Source of the DNA: Saprospiraceae bacterium
GTDB taxonomy: Bacteria; Bacteroidota; Bacteroidia; Chitinophagales; Saprospiraceae
Direction of reading: 5' to 3'
Assembly: GCA_016718205.1 (NCBI GenBank)
Contig: JADKEB010000012.1
Coordinates: 161,626-225,625, forward strand
Length of the DNA: 64,000 bases
Shown: one piece after another, positions 9,352-17,707 of the stretch
Layout of the letters: each line of letters opens with the position of its first letter
Numbering within the stretch: position 1 is the stretch's first letter
Position numbers and translations under genes: made by a program
Notes under the pieces: model-generated
Told to the model about the DNA's origin: nothing
The model's database searches: none
Seen by the model: only the letters and a program-made list of their open reading frames with translations

Positions 9352-10275
9352 TTAATGATCCAACTTAAACTTGACTGGAAGGGTGTAAAGCACTTTTACA
9401 GGTCGTCCCCTTTGTTTTCCCGGAATCCATTTTTGTGCCATTTCATTCATACTCCTGATAACTGTAGCAGCTGCCTCACCGCAACCAGCACCTATGTCTC
9501 TTACTATTTTCACATGAGTCACGCTGCCATCTGTATCAACAACAAACTGGATAACTGCCATTCCATCCACCCCAATGTCCTTTGCTAAAGCCGGATATGA
9601 AAGATGTTTTTGTATGTATACCATAAGTGCCTTTTCAGAGCATTTTTTCTTATCTTCATCCGTAGCTTTATCTTCACATCCCGGAAATCTAGGCATCTGC
9701 TCCACAACTTTGAAAAAATCATCACCATCCAGAGCTGGTGCGGGAGCAGGCGGTGGTGGTGGTAACGGGACTGCTTTTTTCTCTGTTACCACCTGTGCTT
9801 CTACCTTTGTATCAACATCTATAGAGTTATCCAGAAAACCAGGACTGTCATCTATGATCTCAGTGTCCGGCACTTCATCAATGACCGGCGGTGGTGGTGT
9901 CGGAGGCGGTGCAGGTGGTTCAGGCACACGAGGTATTTCGATTTCAACTTCATCTGGATTTACCAGATCTACTATTTCTAATTTCAATTGTTTTTCATAA
10001 GTTGTCCAGCTGATAGCAACCAAAGAAAATCCAACAGCTACAGCCAAACCATAATTAAAAAATGAGCCGGATAATTTAAATACATCAATTTCCGGAAATT
10101 TAGTAAGGTAAGAAAGCGTGCCTGGTTTTTTAGAATTGTTGATATTCAGGAGATCTGACAGTTTATAAAAATTATATTTCCATCTGAAAAAAATAATCAA
10201 ACAAATAGTTAGTATTACTATTCCAATAAAGAAAAGTGCAACACCCATGCTGGAAATCTCTAATTCGTTAAACAT
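9352..10275 (-). CDS. TonB family energy transducer
   Basis: The 307 residues have a hydrophobic helix at about residues 12-30, a second at about 70-88, and a proline-rich periplasmic stretch with repeats such as PEPPAPPPTPPPP. The C-terminal TonB domain is seen in HLSYPALAKDIGVDGMAVI, FVVDTDGSVTHVKIV and a final LPVKFKL. Such proteins pass proton-motive-force energy to outer-membrane receptors. No exbB/exbD or receptor gene is adjacent. The two-helix N-terminus is common in Bacteroidota TonB proteins. Confidence 0.92.
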   Translation of the reverse strand: MFNELEISSMGVALFFIGIVILTICLIIFFRWKYNFYKLSDLLNINNSKKPGTLSYLTKFPEIDVFKLSGSFFNYGLAVAVGFSLVAISWTTYEKQLKLEIVDLVNPDEVEIEIPRVPEPPAPPPTPPPPVIDEVPDTEIIDDSPGFLDNSIDVDTKVEAQVVTEKKAVPLPPPPPAPAPALDGDDFFKVVEQMPRFPGCEDKATDEDKKKCSEKALMVYIQKHLSYPALAKDIGVDGMAVIQFVVDTDGSVTHVKIVRDIGAGCGEAAATVIRSMNEMAQKWIPGKQRGRPVKVLYTLPVKFKLDH

Positions 10276-10889
10276 AATTCATTAATTTAATTGGTACATT
10301 AAATATTGATATAATCTTATATAGCATAATATAAGAACGTATTTAATTATATTGACGGTATTAAATATTGTATATTACCGTCTATAAATTATTGTAATAA
10401 ATTAAAGATGCGCTGTTCCACTAGTTTGGTGTGCAGTAATGTGAATTTTTAAGAGTCCTTAAAAAAGTTCATTTTTTTTTGAAAAAAGGGTAATAGAAAT
10501 TCATAGTTTTTCTAAAATTATATTCCTTAATAACCACACAATAAATTCATTTGTTATATATTAATGTGAATATCCTTCTTGAATTTTCCCGAACTAAAGC
10601 TTAAAATTTAGTTTTCTTCTATCTACCTTTGAAAAAAAAAATACCATTACTTTACCAACAATCCCATTCATACATAACTATTACGACCGATGGTGCGAAA
10701 AGTGCAGATTCGTGCATCAAGGTGCCGTTGGGCAGGAGGAGGTCAGGATGACGGAAGACCAAAAAGATATCAAAATGGAAGCTTTTTGGAATAACATATC
10801 TGATCAATTTAAAAAAAGCAAAATTCTTACTTGAAAAATATATAGTTGAAAATTTCATAGAGATAAATGATAAATGAGTCCGAAATTGA
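10276..10889. other. Gene-poor, A+T-rich intergenic stretch
   Basis: Upstream of tonB lies an inverted repeat GACGGTA…TACCGTC (10354-10382) that could be an operator. A locally GC-richer segment near 10670-10760 reads on the minus strand as part of an open frame (10652-10951). That frame crosses into the family C element and matches nothing I know, so I do not call a gene. Confidence 0.4.
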
Positions 10890-11046
10890 GGGTGTATTTC
10901 ATTTTTTCGCATCACATTAAAAATCATCAATTTTTTTTGCGATTCAGGCAAGATGCCTTAATATCTTGCATCGTAGTTAAAAGCTACGACGAACAAACGA
11001 AACTTGATAAGAAATCGAGCACAGTGCGAAAAAATGAAATGCACCT
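10890..11046. mobile_element. Family C MITE-like element, copy 1 (157 bp)
   Basis: The left end GGGTGTATTTCATTTTTTCGC and the right end (reverse complement AGGTGCATTTCATTTTTTCG) are inverted. They are flanked by an 8-bp direct repeat GAAATTGA (10882-10889 and 11047-11054). The interior contains a hairpin of the form GTAG…GCTAC. The copy at 48462-48617 is the same element in the opposite orientation. Confidence 0.88.
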
Positions 11047-11229
11047 GAAATTGAAGAAAAAGAAAGGCTTTGTTAAACTATTTATATGATACGTAGCACG
11101 TCAATAAATTTAGGCTTTAAGTCAAATTATTATTCAAATCCAAGTCCTGACTTTCTTTATGTGTAACAAAACATCAAAGTTTTATTAAATTTTCGTAATT
11201 TAACAAGAACAAAGCCATACAAAATATAC

Positions 11230-11346
11230 ATTCCGCCAATTATAAGAATAATATTATTGGCGGAATCTAAACTATAAACGTACATTCCGCCATATATAAG
11301 CACATTATTAGTGGCGGAATATTGGATGTATAAACACATTCCGCCA
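11230..11346. repeat. Cluster of palindromic ATTCCGCCA units
   Basis: Two hairpins stand in tandem: ATTCCGCCAAT…ATTGGCGGAAT (11230-11266) and ATTCCGCCA…TGGCGGAAT (11284-11320). A third unpaired ATTCCGCCA lies at 11338-11346. Each forward unit is preceded by ACATT or TACATT. The cluster lies downstream of the stop of the UvrD-like helicase (minus strand) and may act in transcript ending or be REP-like. The minus-strand open frame through it (11157-11339) is an artefact of the repeats. Confidence 0.75.
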
Positions 11347-11409
11347 TTGATTACACTTAAAAAATAGCCAAATTCAGTAGCACTTCATCACTTTCTTCAC
11401 CTAAGACAA

Positions 11410-13557
11410 TCAAACCTTCCCACCACATCCCGGGCAAAACTTAAAATGTGACTCTACAACTCTGAGGCAAGTAGGACAAAGAATCCTTTCGGGCAAGATA
11501 GATTGCATGGGTTTAGAAAAGAGTACTTTGTACAATGGTGGTATTTCATCTATGAACATACTTTCGTTACCTTTCTCAGTAATCAAATAAAGATTATCAG
11601 CTGCCCGGGTGAGTGCTACGTAAAAGAGTCTTCTTTCTTCTTCCAGCAGGATATCATACTTTACAGGTCTGATGATCTGATAGATGCGGTCGTCAAGCCA
11701 TACGTCCGGGAAGCCACCGCTACCTTGGGTAAGCCCTATGATAAAAACTGCTTTGCTTTCGAGACCCTTGGCGGCATGGATGGTCTTGGCATTGATGTAG
11801 ATCTTCTCTTTTTTGAATCGCTCACGATATGGCTCAAACATCTTGCTCCGACGGTACAAAAATAGGATCTGATCATTGGGAATGTTCTGTGCCAGCAGTT
11901 CTTTTACTTCCTGCACCGCAAATTCTACGCCATCAACAAAGTCAACGGCTGAATATACTTCGATCTTTTTTCTGGATTTTTTCTGTGCTTTGATGACCTT
12001 GTCCACCATGAAACGATTGTTGCGGATCACTTCAGAGCTCGCATCGACTATATTGGGTGTACTGCGATAATTGGTATCTAAACTGATACATCTGGCATCC
12101 CGAAAAAAGCGGCTGAACTCAACAATATACTGCACGTCAGATCCTCTGAACCCATAGATACTTTGCCAGTCATCGCCGACGCAGAATAGTTGAGCATCAG
12201 GATTCATCAACGTCTTGATAAAACTTACCTGTATCTTGTTGACATCCTGAAATTCATCCACGAGCACATATTTGTACTGGTGGAAAAACTTCTGTCGGAT
12301 CTCTTCGCTTTTTTTGAGCAGATTTATCGCCTTGATATTGAGATCATTAAAGTCCAGATATGACCGATCTGTACAATAGGTCTCAAAACGCTCTATCAGC
12401 GGCAATGCCAACTTATAAAAATCCCTGATCCGCTGATGCTGGTCCTGAGAAGCTTTGTTCGCTACATCGTGAATATTCAGACCATCAACCTTGATCATAT
12501 CCACTACGCGTATCAACTGTCTGAGAAAATTGCGAATCTCATGATGACGACCTTTGAACTCTTCTTCATAGTGCAAAACAGTATTGTCATCAAATCCATC
12601 GGGGAGCCGATTTCTGATGATGCGATCAAGTGCGAGATTGAAGAGTGAAGTATCTCTGGTCATCTCTTCATAGGTCTTCACAAGAAGCTTACCGGCTATG
12701 TTGAATTGTTTTTCTTTGAAGTCCGAGCCTTTGCTCAAATTGCTGATATGCTCGATGTACAGATTGGCGTCAGGTATGAAAAAGTCGGGATAAAACTCAT
12801 ATTCCTGAAATGAAACTTTAGGCTCATAGACAAACTTGATATTGTGTCTGTAAAGCCAGTCAGCGATATACTGTTCAGACTTGGATCTGACCTTAGTGCC
12901 ATTAAGGGTTGTATATATCTTATTGTCGCTACTCAATGCCAATGCAGATCGCTGTGACAAGTGAAGTTTATCCACCAGATAGTCGAGCACATATCGTTTG
13001 AAATCAATGAGATACTCTCTGTCACTACAGCAATCAATCAATACTTTGTGCAGTGCAGTATATGTCGTCTCCGATGCTGTGATGGCCGCCATCTCCTCAT
13101 CTACAAAACCTGTATCGGTGATGATTTTAAATTTATTATCAAATTCGCTGACACCATAGGTCCTTAGGATGCTGAAGCATAGCCCGTGAAAGGTACGTAT
13201 CGTCAGATTGCGTATCCAGCCAGTCTGTTGTATTTGATGGCGACGGTGGGCATTTTTTGCGTTCTCTGAGAGGGTTTTATTGTGTAAGATATCCTTGTAC
13301 TCACCATCAAAATCTACAGACAGGATGAGTCGATCTATCATCTCGTTGGCTGCATTTTTAGTGAAAGTGATGGCAAGTATCTCTGATGGTTTGGCACCTT
13401 TTTCATTGATGAGATAAAGGATTTTCTGGAGTAGCGTCTGAGTTTTACCAGATCCCGCACCTGCTATGACAAGCACACGTTTATCCTCGGCAGTGACTGC
13501 TGCTCTTTGCTGTTTATTGAGCGATGCCAGTGATGCAGGAATATTTTTATTGGCCAA
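11410..13557 (-). CDS. UvrD/Rep-like DNA helicase with embedded nuclease-like segment and C-terminal zinc ribbon
   Basis: This 715-residue superfamily 1 helicase has LNKQQRAAV (motif Q), AGAGSGKT (motif I), ITFTKNAANEM (Ia), DEFQD (motif II), DDWQSIYGFRGS (III), NYRST (IV), HAAKGLE (V) and VALTRAADNLYL (VI). Between motifs Ia and II there is an insert with VRSKSEQYIADWLY and YPDFFIPDANLYIEH. It looks like a PD-(D/E)XK-type endonuclease fold, as in some DNA helicase IV-like proteins. The last 30 residues hold CPTC and CPGCGG, a zinc ribbon. It likely acts in DNA repair or processing of incoming DNA. The start is TTG; no in-frame ATG is available. Single-gene unit on the minus strand. Confidence 0.88.
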   Translation of the reverse strand: MANKNIPASLASLNKQQRAAVTAEDKRVLVIAGAGSGKTQTLLQKILYLINEKGAKPSEILAITFTKNAANEMIDRLILSVDFDGEYKDILHNKTLSENAKNAHRRHQIQQTGWIRNLTIRTFHGLCFSILRTYGVSEFDNKFKIITDTGFVDEEMAAITASETTYTALHKVLIDCCSDREYLIDFKRYVLDYLVDKLHLSQRSALALSSDNKIYTTLNGTKVRSKSEQYIADWLYRHNIKFVYEPKVSFQEYEFYPDFFIPDANLYIEHISNLSKGSDFKEKQFNIAGKLLVKTYEEMTRDTSLFNLALDRIIRNRLPDGFDDNTVLHYEEEFKGRHHEIRNFLRQLIRVVDMIKVDGLNIHDVANKASQDQHQRIRDFYKLALPLIERFETYCTDRSYLDFNDLNIKAINLLKKSEEIRQKFFHQYKYVLVDEFQDVNKIQVSFIKTLMNPDAQLFCVGDDWQSIYGFRGSDVQYIVEFSRFFRDARCISLDTNYRSTPNIVDASSEVIRNNRFMVDKVIKAQKKSRKKIEVYSAVDFVDGVEFAVQEVKELLAQNIPNDQILFLYRRSKMFEPYRERFKKEKIYINAKTIHAAKGLESKAVFIIGLTQGSGGFPDVWLDDRIYQIIRPVKYDILLEEERRLFYVALTRAADNLYLITEKGNESMFIDEIPPLYKVLFSKPMQSILPERILCPTCLRVVESHFKFCPGCGGKV

Positions 13558-13664
13558 TGGAAAAGGAGATGAATTCAGGGCGAAGATAGAGAAAAGATTG
13601 ATTTTCTCAAACCTTATGGGTTTCGGAAACCTTTATGGTTTGAAAATCCAGTATATACCGGCAA

Positions 13665-13748
13665 CTAATCTTTCAATCCCTTGGGCTTTACGAGTCTGTT
13701 AGGAGGGATGATGACATCGGCACCAAAGCGTTTCAATAATGAAATCTG
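13665..13748 (-). pseudogene. Remnant of a second dinB C-terminus
   Basis: On the minus strand the frame reads SLLKRFGADVIIPPNRLVKP and then GLKD-stop-LPV. This parallels the end of the neighbouring dinB product (RRRFGADSIMRASGLVKAK… DQLPV), but with divergent bases and a CAG-to-TAG change. It follows directly on the yoeB stop codon, so the toxin-antitoxin pair sits between dinB and a relic of another dinB end. Confidence 0.7.
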
Positions 13749-13990
13749 CAAGAAGCTACAATAATCATTTTGTCTTCCACTTTGTATATCAATCTATGCT
13801 CTTGGTTGATACGGCTGGACCAATAACCTTTGTAATTTCCTACCAATGGCTCTGGTTTGCCCAAACCTGAAAAAGGATTGCGAAAAATGTCTTTGAGTAA
13901 TCCGTTGATTTTCTTTACAGTTTCTTTATCGTTTTCTTGCCAATACAAATAATCTTCCCATGACGATGTATGAAATGTCAACAATCTCAT
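13733..13990 (-). CDS. yoeB: YoeB/Txe family toxin (mRNA interferase)
   Basis: The 85-residue RelE-superfamily toxin matches YoeB: WEDYLYWQENDKETVKKIN, NPFSGLGKPEPLVGNYKGYWS, RINQEHRLIYKV and a C-terminal SCRFHY that carries the catalytic His and Tyr. YoeB cleaves mRNA in the ribosome A site. Its start overlaps the stop of the upstream antitoxin frame (ATGA overlap), the normal YefM-YoeB order. The antitoxin is shortened (next entry), so toxicity control is unclear. Confidence 0.93.
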   Translation of the reverse strand: MRLLTFHTSSWEDYLYWQENDKETVKKINGLLKDIFRNPFSGLGKPEPLVGNYKGYWSSRINQEHRLIYKVEDKMIIVASCRFHY

Positions 13991-14166
13991 GGAATTAGTT
14001 CTCTTTCTACTAAATTGATTCCTAAACTAATATCGTTTATAGCATTATCTAATCGTTCTTTGTTTTTCGCAGAAGACATTAGATATAAAGTTTCCTGAAG
14101 GCTATTATAAGATTTGAGGGAAATCAAGACGATATCCTTGTTATCAGGTCGATTATAAACAATCAT
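13987..14166 (-). CDS. yefM: YefM/Phd family antitoxin, N-terminally shortened (59 aa)
   Basis: The frame from ATG 14166 gives MIVYNRPDNKDIVLISLKSY then NSLQETLYLMSSAKNKERL, which matches the middle and C-terminal toxin-wrapping part of YefM. Typical relatives are about 80-85 residues and begin with a DNA-binding, dimer-forming segment of about 25 residues, which is missing. The frame upstream of the ATG hits a TGA within three codons and then the end of dinB. Toxin neutralisation may survive while autoregulation is probably lost. Confidence 0.8.
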   Translation of the reverse strand: MIVYNRPDNKDIVLISLKSYNSLQETLYLMSSAKNKERLDNAINDISLGINLVERELIP

Positions 14167-14192
14167 GATTCTTCAAAAGTTCATTTGTACCT

Positions 14193-15381
14193 TCACCCTC
14201 CATCCACCGGCAACTGATCCCGTAGCACCTTAGCCTTCACCAATCCGCTCGCGCGCATGATGGAGTCTGCGCCAAAACGCCTTCTGATCCTATCCATCTG
14301 CTGCATGAGGTGGATGTGCTCCATCGTATCGTCAAATAGATTGATTTGATAGCTACCTTGTACCAATCCACTATACTTAACACCGATGAGACGGATGAGT
14401 TGGCGTCGCTCATATACCTTGTCGAATAGGTCGAGTACGTGCTGACCTAGTAGTCGGTCATTGGCGGTGTAGGTGATGTTTTTTTGTTTGGTATAAGTAT
14501 TAAAATCCGCATATCGGATCTTGACGGTGATGGTAGATGCGAGTTTGCCGGATGCACGCAGTTCAAAGGAAAGTTTGTCTGCCATGTCGAGCAGGAGATG
14601 TTTCATCATGGTGATATCGAGTGTATCTTCCATAAAGGTACGTTCTTTGGACATAGACTTTTGTTCGTGATAGGGTACGATGGGTGTGGTATCGATGGCG
14701 TTGGCTTTTTCCCATAGTGTGCGGCCTGGCTTGCCGAACTCTCGCTCCAGCAGACGGATCGGAATCTGACTGAGTGTCTCAATGGTCCGTACACCCATGA
14801 AGTTGAGTTTTTTGTGTGTCTGATCACCTACACCGGGTATCTTGCCAACCGGCAGCGGCGCTAGAAATCCTTTTTCTTCGCCATTGGGTACGTATTTGGT
14901 ACCGTTGGGTTTGGCCTCGCCGGTGCCTACTTTGGAGACGGTTTTATTGATGGAGAGACCGAAAGAGATGGGCAGGCCTGATTCCCTGATCACTTTCTGA
15001 CGCAACTCTGATGACCACTTAAAGCATCCGAAATGACGATCCATACCCGTGAGATCAAGATAAAACTCGTCGATAGATGCCTTCTCATATACGGGCGCTT
15101 CCTCAGCGATGATATCGGTGACAATACCGCTGTACTTGGAGTAGCTGTCCATGTCCCCTCTCAGGATAATGGCTTGTGGACAGAGGCGAAGTGCCATTTT
15201 CATGGGCATGGCTGAGTGTACACCAAAGCGACGCGCTTCATAACTACAAGATGCTACTACACCACGATTGGATGTACCGCCGATGAGTAGCGGCTTACCA
15301 AGTAAGACTACTGTTTTTGAGACACTCGACCGATACGAAGAAGGAGTCGAGATCTAGATGGAGGATGGCGCGATCGTACAT
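14193..15381 (-). CDS. dinB: DNA polymerase IV (DinB), frameshifted near the N-terminus
   Basis: This is a Y-family translesion polymerase. The expected start is ATG 15381: MYDRAILHLDLDSFFVSVEC holds the first catalytic Asp. After KNS a one-base shift near 15310 breaks the frame. The next frame resumes with LGKPLLIGG…CSYEARRFG and stays open to 14193, with ASIDEFYLDLT (catalytic Asp-Glu) and the C-terminal little-finger domain. The longest uninterrupted frame alone (14193-15209) starts at an internal Met and lacks the first catalytic Asp. With the shift repaired the length is normal for the family. It may be a real pseudogene or a sequence error. Confidence 0.85.
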
Positions 15382-15653
15382 GGGATGTCTGTTTTGCGGA
15401 TTCGATGATTTGCAAAATTGCGCATTTAAAACATATATGTCGTATATAACGTCTAAACAATGACGCAATATACGACGAATTTAATAATTTTTATAAAATT
15501 TGATAGAAAATGCTTCTATCTAGTCTAAAAATAGCAAAATTAATATGGCAATGAAGACTTGACCTATTTGATGCTTTGATCAACAAGCATTTTGCAAAGT
15601 ATAATGAAGTTTTTAGAAAGTTGGCAATAAAGTAGTAATCTCCCTTATTTTAT

Positions 15654-15699
15654 AAAAAAAAAACAAAGCCAATCAAAATTTTTCTGATTGGCTTTGTTT
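15654..15699 (-). terminator. Intrinsic terminator for the S8 peptidase gene
   Basis: A perfect 15-bp stem (AAACAAAGCCAATCA with TGATTGGCTTTGTTT, 15661-15699) encloses a 9-nt loop. On the minus strand it is followed by a run of eight or nine T residues. It lies about 190 nt beyond the stop of the subtilase gene, with a family A element inserted between the stop and the hairpin. Confidence 0.82.
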
Positions 15700-15703
15700 C
15701 TAA

Positions 15704-15863
15704 GAGTATGTTTAAAATTTATCCTTTAGCAATAAAATGTTTTATTTTGGCTACAAATTCGTTAAATTTTTCGTCGAATTGTCCACATTCGACTGCAAAA
15801 TTTGCCTCTTTTCGCTCAAAATAACTCCATTTTATTAACCAAAAACAAAATTTAAACATACTC
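15704..15863. mobile_element. Family A MITE-like element (160 bp)
   Basis: Inverted ends GAGTATGTTTAAAAT and ATTTAAACATACTC, flanked by TAA on both sides (15701-15703 and 15864-15866). The copy at 41859-42018 has the same length and nearly the same sequence in the other orientation. The insertion lies between the stop of the S8 peptidase gene and its terminator. Confidence 0.9.
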
Positions 15864-15884
15864 TAAATCGGTTTTTTCTACCAA

Positions 15885-17402
15885 TTACATATTGCTCATG
15901 GCAGTAGATGCATTGATCCTGCCCCAACCTAGATTGCTATTGGGATTTGGGTAGAATTGTGCAGTATTGCGCAGGGCGTTGAATACCTGTGTACGTGTGG
16001 CTGATGGTGTCTTGGACCATAACATGGCTGCCACACCAGCTGTTGTCGCCGTGGCACACGATGAACCACCTATATATTTTGGATCATTGCCTGTGAGTGC
16101 CAAGCCGATAGAGTTTCTGTCTGCATCTGCTAATCGTTCCATTACTACGGTGAAGTCAACCTCCGATCCTTCGTGACATACGGAACATTTAGTATTGGCA
16201 GTACCCTCTTTAACTCCTGTCACAGCAATGCATTCCGGCATCCAGGCAGGGAAAATCACACCGTACCAGGTAGTCCACGAAAATGAAGTACCTGCAGCCG
16301 CAAATATCATTTTACCTTTATTGTAAGCATAATAGATACCATCACTCACTGTGCTGCTTGATGTAGGCGAACCTATTGACATGCTGATGATTTTGACATT
16401 GCTATTATTGCCAGCGATATATAGGGCATCTCGTACGCCATTTCGTTCATTTGATGTATTGATCAATACATCTTCAACTGCACGAATGGTCAATAAATTT
16501 GCTTTATAAGCAGCGCCAACAGCATTGCCATCATTGCTCCATGGTGCAGCGGCAAGTCCAGCCATAGATGTTCCATGACCGCATTGATCATGTGGAGAAT
16601 CCAAAGTTTGCCACCAAAGTGATCCCGAATAATGGGTACTCATCTTGGTGATTGTGCGGCCTGTACTATTGCCGGAAGCAAATTGAGATCCTAGATTGTC
16701 CTGACTAGCACCCGCACCAGTGTCAATAATACAGATCGTGATACCTTGGCCTTTCGCTGTATTCCAAGCTGTAGGTATATTGTGTGTAGCAAAGTTCCAA
16801 GGCCTTTTAGACAATGGACTCAATACGGTGTAGTCTGCCGCATTTATATTAGGATTGGGCGAACCACTACAACCGGATGACGATCTGGAACTTACTTCAG
16901 GCTCTAGACTATATCCCAATGGCTCAACAAATCTCACTTCGGGCATAGATCTGAGTTTAGTGATCAACTCTTTATTTTTTATGATCGCATATATATGTGG
17001 AAACTTCTTGTCCACAGGTGCCAAAACAGAAAAACCTTCCGGCGTTTTATCTGTTTTTTCGTATTCCAGAATCATTTTTTCAATCATCTCCCTGGTGTTT
17101 ACCCAAGTATTGTCATTCAAGTCGATTTGATGGATTTTATCTTTGATACCAATAAATCCGTTAGGTTGGTATCCTATGGAAAAAATGGCATCCGAATGAC
17201 GACCAGCTGCAAATATGAGATCATCTGAAGCTGTATTCCAGTCAAAAGCTTTGTTGGTACGAGTCAGTTCGCCGGAGATGAAGTTGTACACTTCGCTTTT
17301 TGACAGTGTTTTTGCTGTAGCTTGTTGTTCATTTTCTTTGGCGCAGCTACCTACTATAATCAGAGCAAAAAGGAAAATAATGTGTTTAGATTTGAAATAC
17401 AT
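15885..17402 (-). CDS. Exported subtilase (S8 family) lipoprotein
   Basis: The signal peptide ends in IVGSC (lipobox), so the protein is likely anchored on the cell envelope. An N-terminal propeptide-like region of about 180 residues precedes the catalytic domain. Triad landmarks are TICIIDTGAG (Asp), CGHGTSMAGLAA (His) and GGSSCATATTAGVAAMLW (Ser, with SSCAT rather than the usual GTSMA). The oxyanion Asn normally seen as AAGN is not visible; the region reads FAAAGTSFSW. The role is probably extracellular peptide breakdown. It has its own promoter (17446-17453) and terminator (15654-15699). Confidence 0.88.
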   Translation of the reverse strand: MYFKSKHIIFLFALIIVGSCAKENEQQATAKTLSKSEVYNFISGELTRTNKAFDWNTASDDLIFAAGRHSDAIFSIGYQPNGFIGIKDKIHQIDLNDNTWVNTREMIEKMILEYEKTDKTPEGFSVLAPVDKKFPHIYAIIKNKELITKLRSMPEVRFVEPLGYSLEPEVSSRSSSGCSGSPNPNINAADYTVLSPLSKRPWNFATHNIPTAWNTAKGQGITICIIDTGAGASQDNLGSQFASGNSTGRTITKMSTHYSGSLWWQTLDSPHDQCGHGTSMAGLAAAPWSNDGNAVGAAYKANLLTIRAVEDVLINTSNERNGVRDALYIAGNNSNVKIISMSIGSPTSSSTVSDGIYYAYNKGKMIFAAAGTSFSWTTWYGVIFPAWMPECIAVTGVKEGTANTKCSVCHEGSEVDFTVVMERLADADRNSIGLALTGNDPKYIGGSSCATATTAGVAAMLWSKTPSATRTQVFNALRNTAQFYPNPNSNLGWGRINASTAMSNM

Positions 17403-17445
17403 AAATTGTTTTGATTTTTGTTGGTTGAAAAAAATTATAACCCTG

Positions 17446-17453
17446 CAAATATA
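17446..17453 (-). promoter_or_regulatory. -7 promoter box for the S8 peptidase gene
   Basis: On the minus strand TATATTTG matches the Bacteroidota -7 consensus TAnnTTTG, 44 nt upstream of the ATG. The rest of the A+T-rich gap 17403-17707 holds nothing else I can name. Confidence 0.5.
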
Positions 17454-17707
17454 TTTAAAATATTTATTCCGTATAGAAGAATTTATAAAATATTTTATTG
17501 TAAATATTCTTAGTTAATACAGAACGATATTTTATAATGTAATGAAAATAACATGCAATGATAATTAAATCACAAGTTATTAATATTCAAAAAATTGAGA
17601 TACAAATTTTTGCATACCATTTTCTGTGGGATGAAAATAGAGCTTAGTTTTCATTATTTATTTGGAGAAATTGTAATACACCAATCTCAATAACACATCT
17701 TAAGAGT

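Noticed and set aside
9575..10000. Plus-strand frame opposite tonB rich in Gly/Ser
   Set aside because: It is the complement of the proline-rich TonB stretch; the TonB domain on the minus strand is clear.
10652..10951. Minus-strand open frame of 99 codons
   Set aside because: It runs into the family C element, has no recognisable domain, start context or promoter, and the residue pattern changes abruptly along its length.
11157..11339. Minus-strand 60-codon frame with hydrophobic repeats
   Set aside because: It coincides with the palindromic ATTCCGCCA cluster; the repeated residues reflect the DNA repeats.
11230..11346. Possible CRISPR array from repeated ATTCCGCCA units
   Set aside because: Units are too short and palindromic, there are only three forward copies, spacers are not of constant length with unique content, and no cas gene is nearby.
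13557..13640. Longer N-terminus for the UvrD-like helicase
   Set aside because: The frame is open upstream to a TAA and its residues look coding-like, but it offers no ATG or GTG; the TTG at 13557 just before the first helicase motif is the simplest start.
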